From Acidobacteriota bacterium (GTDB lineage Bacteria > Actinomycetota > Actinomycetes > Actinomycetales > Micrococcaceae), in the NCBI GenBank assembly GCA_019352125.1, contig JABBNV010000053.1:1-11817 (forward strand): a stretch of 11,817 bases of DNA. Reading direction: 5' to 3'. Below, piece by piece: positions 6,042 to 11,817 of this stretch. A model generated the notes under the pieces. It was given only the letters and a program-made list of their open reading frames with translations, was not told the DNA's origin and did not search any database. Position 1 is the first letter of the stretch. Every line of letters starts with the position of its first letter. A program made the position numbers and the translations under genes.

Positions 6042-7385
6042 ATGAACCAACTATCCACAACGCCTGAGGACAAGTACTGTCGCTCACAGTGGTTCAGGGA
6101 TGCTCGCTTTGGCATGTTTATTCACTGGGGCGCTTATGCCGTTCCAGGTAGGGGAGAGTGGGTCCGTTCCGTTGAACGGATGAGCGTTGCTGATTATCAA
6201 TACGCGGTGGATGCCTTCAACCCGGATAGTTTTGACCCTCATGCCTGGGCAGAAACGGCTGCGGCGGCCGGCATGAAATACGCAGTCCTGACCGCCAAAC
6301 ATCATGACGGGTTTTGTCTCTTTGATTCCCAGCTCAGTGATTACACCATTATGGAGAACGGCTGCGGCCGAGACCTGGTGCGAGAGTTCCTCGATGCGTT
6401 CCGTGCTCGCGGCATCAAGGTAGGGCTGTATTTCAGCCTGTTGGACTGGCACCATCCGGACTTCCCCACCTACGGAGACGACCACCACCCCATGCGGGAC
6501 AACCCGGAGTTTGCGGATCACCAGCCAAATATGGAGCGCTACACGGAGTTCATGCACGGCCAAGTGCGTGAGTTGTGTACCAACTACGGGGAGCTGGATC
6601 TGCTGTGGTTTGACTTCTCATACGGTGCCCTGCGGAGCGAGGCGTGGCGTGCGGAACAGCTCATGGCCATGGTGCGGGAGCTCCAACCCAACGTGATTAC
6701 TGACAACCGTTTGGAGACCAGCGGCGAAGGTCTGGGCAGCATTGTTACCTCCTCGCCCCATAGCTATTCCGGTGATTTTGTCTCGCCGGAGCAGGTCATC
6801 CCCGCGGAACCAATCCTGGACGACGCCGGAAACCCGGTTCCATGGGAGTCCTGCATTACTCTCAACAATCACTGGGGGTATGCCGCCGAGGATCACGATT
6901 GGAAGGATGCATCGACGATTATCCGAACCCTTGTGGACTGCACCTCCAAGGGTGGAAACTTGCTGCTGAATGTGGGGCCGGGACCGGATGGGCGCATCCC
7001 GGAAGAGTCAGTGCGGGTCTTGCAGGAGGTGGGCGAATGGATGTCTCGGAACGGAACATCAATATACGGCGCCGGTCCGTCTGGTTATCAGCGGCCCACC
7101 TGGGGCTGTTACACGCAGGCGGGCGCTACGCTTTTTGCCCACGTTTTCCTGCAGCCCATTGGCCCGTTGGCATTGACGGGGGGAGTAAAGGCCACGGACA
7201 TCGCCTCCATTGTTGCGCTCGCTGACGGCTCGCCGCGGGAATTGTGCACCGACTGGGTGGTGGCTGCGTATCCGGACCTCCCATTCATTTCCATGGGGCC
7301 CACTGCTGCTTTCACTTACCGCTTGCCCGATGCTGCAGATACGGTTTTTGCCCTGACGCTGAACGAACCTAGCGCCCGCGGGTAA
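6042..7385 (+). CDS. alpha-L-fucosidase, glycoside hydrolase family 29
   Basis: Retaining exo-glycosidase that releases terminal L-fucose from glycans or oligosaccharides (EC 3.2.1.51 or related). The 447-residue product contains RFGMFIHWGAYAVPGRGEW near the N terminus (His28-Trp29), KHHDGFCLFDS (His87, His88), and LDLLWFDFSYG with the probable nucleophile Asp191. PWESC follows with Glu269, a candidate acid/base, then the family signature GGNLLLNVGPGPDG. There is no signal peptide or membrane segment, so it should be cytoplasmic and act on imported fuco-oligosaccharides. The ATG at 6042 is chosen because AGGAG lies 10 bp upstream; a GTG at 6012 is in frame but lacks one. The C-terminal region is short, with no carbohydrate-binding module. 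No transporter or fucose pathway gene is nearby. The exact linkage preference is unknown. Confidence 0.93.
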   Translation: MNQLSTTPEDKYCRSQWFRDARFGMFIHWGAYAVPGRGEWVRSVERMSVADYQYAVDAFNPDSFDPHAWAETAAAAGMKYAVLTAKHHDGFCLFDSQLSDYTIMENGCGRDLVREFLDAFRARGIKVGLYFSLLDWHHPDFPTYGDDHHPMRDNPEFADHQPNMERYTEFMHGQVRELCTNYGELDLLWFDFSYGALRSEAWRAEQLMAMVRELQPNVITDNRLETSGEGLGSIVTSSPHSYSGDFVSPEQVIPAEPILDDAGNPVPWESCITLNNHWGYAAEDHDWKDASTIIRTLVDCTSKGGNLLLNVGPGPDGRIPEESVRVLQEVGEWMSRNGTSIYGAGPSGYQRPTWGCYTQAGATLFAHVFLQPIGPLALTGGVKATDIASIVALADGSPRELCTDWVVAAYPDLPFISMGPTAAFTYRLPDAADTVFALTLNEPSARG

Positions 7386-7445
7386 TCGCGGACTGTTCGC
7401 CATTTTTCAGGCCGCTGCAGCTGGATTACGGGCCCCCAGAAAACA

Positions 7446-7479
7446 GCAGAAGCCCCCTCCCGAAGGAAAGAGCTTCTGC
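7446..7479 (-). terminator. intrinsic terminator of tRNA-Ser
   Basis: GCAGAAGC (7446-7453) and GCTTCTGC (7472-7479) form a perfect 8-bp stem with an 18-nt loop that can pair partly inside itself. Read on the minus strand it lies 22 bp beyond the tRNA 3' end and is followed by TGTTTTC, a short U-run. On the plus strand there is no T-run after it, so it probably serves the tRNA rather than the fucosidase gene. Confidence 0.7.
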
Positions 7480-7500
7480 AATTAGGTAATGCTACAAACG

Positions 7501-7588
7501 CGGAGACGGGGGGATTTGAACCCCCGGTGGAGTTTTGCCCCACACTTCATTAGCAGTGAAGCCCATTCGGCCGCTCTGGCACGTCTCC
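7501..7588 (-). tRNA. tRNA-Ser (anticodon GCT)
   Basis: An 88-nt class II tRNA on the minus strand. The acceptor arms GGAGACG and CGTCTCC pair fully, with discriminator G at 7501. The anticodon stem CTTCA/TGAAG encloses the loop CTGCTAA, giving anticodon GCT for AGC/AGU codons. A long variable arm (TGTGGGGCAAAACTCCACC region) and T loop TTCAAAT follow. The long variable arm and discriminator G fit tRNA-Ser. CCA is not encoded, since ACG rather than TGG precedes position 7501 on the plus strand. Confidence 0.97.
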
Positions 7589-7592
7589 AGCG

Positions 7593-7619
7593 CTGGCCCG
7601 GGTAGAAGCCCCGGCCCAG
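7593..7619. other. GC-rich hairpin in the tRNA-Ser leader
   Basis: Positions 7593-7602 pair with 7610-7619 in 9 of 10 positions (one C-C mismatch) around a 7-nt loop. It lies between the candidate tRNA promoter and the tRNA 5' end at 7588, so it would be part of the precursor transcript. It may help precursor folding or be removed by RNase P processing. It also lies about 80 bp upstream of the methyltransferase gene. Confidence 0.5.
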
Positions 7620-7626
7620 CCTCACA

Positions 7627-7656
7627 AGGTTATCCAATGGGTGGCAGACAAAGCAA
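7627..7656 (-). promoter_or_regulatory. candidate promoter of tRNA-Ser
   Basis: On the minus strand TTGCTT (7656 to 7651) and TAACCT (7632 to 7627) are 18 bp apart, with a predicted leader of about 30 nt before the tRNA. TAACCT fits the actinobacterial TANNNT pattern, and the -35 keeps only TTG. Plausible by position. Confidence 0.35.
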
Positions 7657-7699
7657 AACGGAGCGCGATGCACGCTAACAACGGCCATAGGATTGCTCT

Positions 7700-9346
7700 G
7701 TGAATGACGCACAATCCCCCATCTCCCGCTCTGCAACAACGACGGTTCCGGAGTTTTCGACCGTTCCCAACGCCCCGGCAAGCTCTGATCTAGCACTGGT
7801 TGAACAGTTAGCTACGGAGCTCACCGAGTTGGGATTCACCATGAAGGGCATTGCGGCGCTCGTGGGGGAGGCGGCCACTGCCGCCCTGGAGCGCGATGAG
7901 ATAATGCCAGCACTGGTAGCAACAGCAACAGCATCCAAGGACGAACAGGGCTTGGCGGCAGCCGTTCGGCTATGGCTTTTGGGTCAAGAGGTAGCGGAAT
8001 CCACCGTAGCCGCGGCGTTACCTGCTGTAGGCGTCGCTGGGCTGAGCGGACTGGGACTGATTGAGCCGGGAACGGCGTCCGGCAGCGTTCGGGCTGCCGT
8101 GGACTTGCGCCCCTACGGCTGGGTCAACGGGCCGGAGGAAGAATATGAAATCTGGGTGGCCAGCGATCTGGGCGCCCATCAGCGTCCGGGACCGCTCCGT
8201 AAAGATCATGTGTTGGGCATTGGCCAGGCGTCTCTGACCTTGGCACGGAACGTAGTGCGGCAGCCCGTGGATAGCGCCCTGGATCTGGGAACAGGCTGTG
8301 GGATTCAGACTTTTCACCTGCTGACTCACGCAGCCCACGTGACGGCGACGGACATCTCGGAGCGCGCCCTGGGTTTCACGCGGTTCAACCTAGTGCTGAA
8401 TTCCCCGGTTCTTGGCCTAAACCCGAACCAGCTGGACCAGCGGGTGAGCCTTCGCAGGGGCAGCTTGTTGGATCCGGTAGCGGGTGAGGAGTTCACGTTG
8501 GTGGTCTCAAACCCGCCGTTTGTGATCACTCCACGCCACCGGGGAGAGCTTGCCGCGGAGCAATATACGTACAGAGACGGCGGGTTGGCCGGAGATGATC
8601 TGGTCTCCGGGCTCATCCAGGCGCTGCCTGAAGTGCTGCGACCCGGAGGTACGGCGCAGCTGTTGGCCAACTGGGAAATCTCCGGAGAAGCTGCCTGGGA
8701 CGCCAGGCCGCGCCAGTGGGTCAGCTCTGGAACCGAGGCCTGGTTCTTACAGCGTGATCAGGCCTCCGGTGAGGAATACGCCCAAACGTGGCTACGGGAT
8801 TCCTCTCAAGTGAGCGCTATCGAGGACTATGTGGCCGCGTATGCCGACTATCAGGCAGATTTTGCCAGCCGCAATGTCACGGCTATCGGGTTCGGCTACG
8901 TTTGGTTGCGGAAGCCGCAATTTCCGGCACAAGAACCGTGGCTGCGTTTTGAAGAAATCACTTATCCCCTTGAATCTCCGCTGGGGCCGTACTGGGCAGA
9001 TGCCGTGCAGCGGCGGGACTGGTTGGCGCAGGCAGGCCTAAGTACCTCCCACTTAGTGGTGGCAGATGACGTTACTGAGGAACGTCACCAGCGTCCCGGA
9101 GCGGAACATCCGGGCATCATTTTGCTGCGGCAGGGTGCGGGATTTAGGCGAACAAATCTGTTGAGTCAGGAGTTGGCGGGTTTCGTCTCGGCGTGCGACG
9201 GAGATTTGTCCGTCCAGCAGATCATCGGCGCTTTGGCGATGCTGTTGGAACGGGACGATGCGGACTTCACTTCACAACTCTTGGCCGATGTGGGCAACTT
9301 GGTCCTTGACGGTTTCTTGCTTCCTTCATTCGTAGCGGGACGCTGA
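7700..9346 (+). CDS. class I SAM-dependent methyltransferase with flanking uncharacterised domains
   Basis: A 548-residue protein with a Rossmann methyltransferase core. SAM motif I is DLGTGCG at 195-201, an acidic residue follows in TATDIS (Asp218), and NPPF is at 271-274. NPPF/NPPY loops are typical of enzymes methylating exocyclic amines of nucleobases or glutamine amides (RsmC and HemK types), so an RNA or protein N-methyltransferase is likely. The substrate is not known. About 150 residues precede the core and about 170 follow it (from roughly 380). I recognise this layout as a conserved actinobacterial family with DUF-type flanks, probably the one annotated DUF7059. The GTG start at 7700 is supported by AGGA (7689-7692) 7 bp upstream. 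No signal peptide or membrane segment is present. The next gene, encoding an ArsR-type regulator, begins 56 bp downstream on the same strand. Confidence 0.88.
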   Translation: MNDAQSPISRSATTTVPEFSTVPNAPASSDLALVEQLATELTELGFTMKGIAALVGEAATAALERDEIMPALVATATASKDEQGLAAAVRLWLLGQEVAESTVAAALPAVGVAGLSGLGLIEPGTASGSVRAAVDLRPYGWVNGPEEEYEIWVASDLGAHQRPGPLRKDHVLGIGQASLTLARNVVRQPVDSALDLGTGCGIQTFHLLTHAAHVTATDISERALGFTRFNLVLNSPVLGLNPNQLDQRVSLRRGSLLDPVAGEEFTLVVSNPPFVITPRHRGELAAEQYTYRDGGLAGDDLVSGLIQALPEVLRPGGTAQLLANWEISGEAAWDARPRQWVSSGTEAWFLQRDQASGEEYAQTWLRDSSQVSAIEDYVAAYADYQADFASRNVTAIGFGYVWLRKPQFPAQEPWLRFEEITYPLESPLGPYWADAVQRRDWLAQAGLSTSHLVVADDVTEERHQRPGAEHPGIILLRQGAGFRRTNLLSQELAGFVSACDGDLSVQQIIGALAMLLERDDADFTSQLLADVGNLVLDGFLLPSFVAGR

Positions 9347-9390
9347 AAAGTTTCATGGTCTAATTGTCAAGCATTCGTTTCAGAATTAGC

Positions 9391-9396
9391 TATGCT
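9391..9396 (+). promoter_or_regulatory. -10 element for a probable leaderless transcript of the ArsR-type gene
   Basis: TATGCT fits TANNNT and ends 6 nt before the ATG at 9403, which has no Shine-Dalgarno. TTGTCA at 9364-9369 resembles a -35 (5 of 6), but the spacing of 21 bp is too long for a standard promoter. TAATT (9361-9365) and AATTA (9384-9388) flank the region as short inverted arms and could be an operator, though weak. Confidence 0.5.
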
Positions 9397-9402
9397 GGCA
9401 AC

Positions 9403-10017
9403 ATGACAGGCAAGAGCGACGCCGCTGCGGCCCAGCAAACGCCGGAAGCCAACGAGAAACCAGAACGCACCACGGTTCGGATTACGGATCCACAGGCTAT
9501 TCGCGCCTTGGCACATCGTGTTCGGCTGGATGTCATTGATGAGCTGTTCGGGTCCGAGCGCACCTACACCGCCACGGAACTGGCCAAGAAATTTGGTTTG
9601 ACGCCCAGCGCCATGAGTTACCACCTGAGGGCCCTCGAAAGATGGGGCTACGTACTGCGTGCCCCATCAAGCGTGGACGCACGCGAACGGCACTGGAAGG
9701 CTGCGGGGGATAGCCTCAACGTGGGGGACAAAAGCTCTGCCTCGGCACTGGTGGGATCCACCCTGATCGATCTGCAACTCACCGCTCTGCGTGAGAGAAT
9801 CCTTGCCTCTCTTAACACAGCAGAGGCTGCAGAAAGCGACTCGGAGGGGTTGATGATGTTGGCCACGTCAAAACTGCGACTCACCGACGCGCAGGTAAGA
9901 GCGTTCCAATCCGAATATCACAGCATGCTGGAGCGATACCGCCGAATTGAACACAGTGATCCGCCCACTGAACTGCTCGAGATCCACGTGACAACGGCTG
10001 TGGTCCCCGATACCTAG
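9403..10017 (+). CDS. ArsR-type winged-helix transcriptional regulator
   Basis: A 204-residue DNA-binding protein. After about 25 polar, probably disordered residues, the segment ITDPQAIRALAHRVRLDVIDEL begins a winged-helix domain of the ArsR/HTH_20 kind. The recognition region TATELAKKFGLTPSAMSYHLRALERWGYV spans about 56-84, and RERHWKAA follows at the wing. The C-terminal half is helical and charged and probably dimerises. There is no Cys-based metal site such as ELCVCDL, so an arsenic or metal sensor is not supported. The ATG at 9403 is chosen because a TATGCT -10 lies 6 nt upstream; a TTG at 9364 is in frame but would overlap that promoter. It sits between the methyltransferase gene and topA on the same strand. 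Its targets are unknown and may include itself. Confidence 0.88.
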   Translation: MTGKSDAAAAQQTPEANEKPERTTVRITDPQAIRALAHRVRLDVIDELFGSERTYTATELAKKFGLTPSAMSYHLRALERWGYVLRAPSSVDARERHWKAAGDSLNVGDKSSASALVGSTLIDLQLTALRERILASLNTAEAAESDSEGLMMLATSKLRLTDAQVRAFQSEYHSMLERYRRIEHSDPPTELLEIHVTTAVVPDT

Positions 10018-10053
10018 GCACTACAAAACGTGCACTAGTTTTCTCGACTTTTC

Positions 10054-10097
10054 GTGTGACAAACACACATCGGTACGCGGATCCACAAAAAATGTGG
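10054..10097. promoter_or_regulatory. two short inverted repeats upstream of topA
   Basis: GTGTG/CACAC (10054-10058 and 10064-10068) and CCACA/TGTGG (10083-10087 and 10093-10097) are both perfect 5-bp arms with 5-nt A-rich spacers. Their centres are 29 bp apart. They lie in the 139-bp gap between the regulator gene and topA, where the topA promoter must be if topA is not read through. I find no confident -35/-10 pair here. Confidence 0.35.
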
Positions 10098-10156
10098 TGA
10101 ACTAGGCATTCGAGGGCGTCAGTAGCCCCGCACCTTAAGTACCACGTAGGAGAGTC

Positions 10157-11817
10157 GTGCCCAGCAAGGCCACCAAAGCAACAAAGTCCGGCAAAAAACT
10201 GGTCATTGTTGAGTCCCCAGCCAAGTCCAAGACCATCGGGAAGTACCTGGGCGAGGGCTTTGTTGTTGAGGCATCGGTGGGGCACATTCGTGACTTGCCC
10301 CAGCCCAGCGAGCTGCCCGCAGATTTGAAAAAGACCTCAATCGGCAAGTTTGCGGTTGATGTGGACAACGGGTTCAAGCCGTACTACGTAGTGTCCGCAG
10401 ATAAGAAGAAAAAGGTGTCCGAGCTCAAGGCTGCGCTCAAGGATGCCGATGAACTTTACCTCGCCACTGACGGTGACAGGGAAGGCGAAGCGATCGCTTG
10501 GCACCTGCTCGAGGTGCTGAAGCCTAAAGTCCCCGTGCACCGCATGACGTTCACGGAAATCACCAAAGAGTCGTTGAACCGCGCGTTGGATAACCTGCGC
10601 GATTTGGACACAGACTTGGTGGACGCGCAGGAAACCAGACGTGTTCTGGACCGCCTGTACGGTTACGAGATCTCACCCGTCCTCTGGCGCAAGGTATCCC
10701 GTGGGCTTTCCGCTGGCCGCGTTCAGTCTGTAGTGACCCGGATGGTGGTGGAGCGTGAGCGTGAGCGCATGGCGTTCCGCAGTGCGTCATATTGGGACTT
10801 AGTGGGAGAATTCTCGCCGCACAAAGGTGAGCAGCAAACCTTCAAGGCCAAGTTGGCGGCCCTGGATGGCCAGCGCGTTGCTTCCGGAAGGGATTTCAAC
10901 GATCAGGGTGAGCTCACCGGCAAGAACGTGGCCCACTTGGATCAGGAACGCGCCCTGGCGCTCGCCGTCGACCTCCAAAACGCCACGTTCACCGTGCGCT
11001 CTATGGAGCACAAGCCGTACTCGCGGCGCCCTGCAGCCCCCTTCACCACGTCCACCCTGCAGCAGGAGGCCGGACGCAAACTCCGGTTTACCTCCAAGAG
11101 CACTATGCAGGTGGCGCAGCGACTGTACGAAAACGGTTACATCACCTATATGCGTACTGACTCGTCCGCACTCAGTGATGAAGCGGTCAGCGCTGCACGC
11201 AGACAGGCTTCCGAGCTGTACGGCCCGGAATATGTGCCGAACGCCAAGCGCGTGTACGCGAACAAGAGCGCCAACGCACAAGAGGCGCACGAAGCGATCC
11301 GGCCCGCCGGGGACTCGTTCCGTACACCGGCTCAGGTTTCCAAGGAGCTACGCGGCGACGAATTCAAGTTGTATGAGTTGATCTGGAAGCGCACGGTTGC
11401 CTCGCAGATGGCAGACGCCAAGGGCTCGACGGCGACCATTCGCCTGGGCGCTGTCACCTCGCCGGCGCAGGGCAAAGGCACTGACGCGGAATTCTCCGCA
11501 TCCGGCACCGTCATTACCTTCCGTGGGTTCCTCGCAGCCTACGAAGAAGGCAAAGACGAAGTCCGCGGTGACGACGATTCGCAGCAGGACCGCCGGTTGC
11601 CCAACGTGGCCGAAAAGGACTTGCTCAACGCTACTGACGTTGAGGCTGCCGGACACCAAACCTCACCGCCACCGCGCTACACCGAAGCGTCGCTGACCGC
11701 TGAGATGGAAGACCGCGGCATTGGCCGTCCGTCCACCTACGCCTCCACCATCTCCACCATCTTGGACCGCGGCTACGTGCGTAAGCAGGGCTCCGCGCTG
11801 GTACCGAGCTGGGTGGC
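10157..11817 (+). CDS. topA: DNA topoisomerase I (type IA), 3' end missing
   Basis: Relaxes negative supercoils through a 5'-phosphotyrosine intermediate; essential in actinobacteria. The first 553 codons are present and the frame is open to the window edge; the full family length is about 900 residues or more. The start is GTG with a strong TAGGAGAG just upstream. The Toprim domain begins LVIVESPAKSKTI (Glu19) and carries the metal triad DGDREG (Asp105, Asp107, Glu109). GLSAGRVQSV is the conserved type IA signature. The catalytic Tyr331 lies in YITYMRTDS. HEAIRP and DRGIGRPSTYASTI follow. The lysine-rich first 14 residues are common in actinobacterial TopA. The lysine-rich C-terminal tail expected in this group would lie outside the window. 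No truncation or frameshift is seen in the visible part. Confidence 0.97.
   Translation, partial: MPSKATKATKSGKKLVIVESPAKSKTIGKYLGEGFVVEASVGHIRDLPQPSELPADLKKTSIGKFAVDVDNGFKPYYVVSADKKKKVSELKAALKDADELYLATDGDREGEAIAWHLLEVLKPKVPVHRMTFTEITKESLNRALDNLRDLDTDLVDAQETRRVLDRLYGYEISPVLWRKVSRGLSAGRVQSVVTRMVVERERERMAFRSASYWDLVGEFSPHKGEQQTFKAKLAALDGQRVASGRDFNDQGELTGKNVAHLDQERALALAVDLQNATFTVRSMEHKPYSRRPAAPFTTSTLQQEAGRKLRFTSKSTMQVAQRLYENGYITYMRTDSSALSDEAVSAARRQASELYGPEYVPNAKRVYANKSANAQEAHEAIRPAGDSFRTPAQVSKELRGDEFKLYELIWKRTVASQMADAKGSTATIRLGAVTSPAQGKGTDAEFSASGTVITFRGFLAAYEEGKDEVRGDDDSQQDRRLPNVAEKDLLNATDVEAAGHQTSPPPRYTEASLTAEMEDRGIGRPSTYASTISTILDRGYVRKQGSALVPSWV

Noticed and set aside
6051..6059. CTATCCACA, one base from a DnaA box
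   Set aside because: It lies inside the fucosidase coding region as an isolated near-match. Chance is the best explanation.
7376..7405. CCGCG/CGCGG repeat followed by a T-run as a fucosidase terminator
   Set aside because: The stem is only 5 bp, overlaps the stop codon, and is about 10 nt from the T-run.
10025..10042. AAAAC/GTTTT inverted repeat after the ArsR-type gene as a terminator
   Set aside because: The stem is A/T-rich and only 5 bp, with no G-C core. It is too weak to call a terminator.
1..11817. Defence system, mobile element or CRISPR array
   Set aside because: I found no transposase, integrase, nuclease, toxin-antitoxin pair or regularly spaced repeats. The RecQ-like gene is a single housekeeping-type gene with no defence partners in the window.

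Overview
The window looks like chromosomal DNA from a moderately GC-rich actinobacterium, most likely Micrococcales (an Arthrobacter or Renibacterium-type Micrococcaceae). The main reasons are the GTP-dependent PEP carboxykinase, a RecQ-type helicase with a phosphoribosyltransferase-like tail, the TASHNP-type phosphomannomutase, GTG starts, probable leaderless starts and Crp/GlxR-type operator sequence. The genus is an inference from family resemblance, not a database result. Most of the window is housekeeping. I see no CRISPR array, insertion sequence, phage gene or clear defence cassette.

Layout, left to right. A tRNA-Arg(ACG) on the minus strand touches the left edge. A roughly 295-bp non-coding stretch follows, carrying a near-perfect Crp/GlxR-like operator, then the gluconeogenic gene pckG (plus strand). 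pckG and the minus-strand phosphomannomutase gene manB converge on a strong symmetric terminator. manB and a plus-strand RecQ-like helicase diverge from a 107-bp region that holds a 20-bp inverted repeat containing a TTGTCCACA DnaA-box sequence. An alpha-L-fucosidase gene (GH29) lies downstream of the helicase. Next come a minus-strand tRNA-Ser(GCT) with its own terminator, leader hairpin and candidate promoter, then a large class I methyltransferase gene, a small ArsR-type winged-helix regulator gene, and the 5' part of topA, which runs off the right edge.

Functionally, pckG and manB belong to central carbon and sugar-nucleotide metabolism. The helicase and topoisomerase I act on DNA structure. 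The fucosidase is a catabolic accessory gene with no visible partners. The methyltransferase and the regulator have no substrate or target that can be read from sequence. The observations most worth following are the helicase/PRTase-like fusion with an altered PRPP loop, the operator before pckG, the palindrome and DnaA box between manB and the helicase, and the paired inverted repeats before topA.
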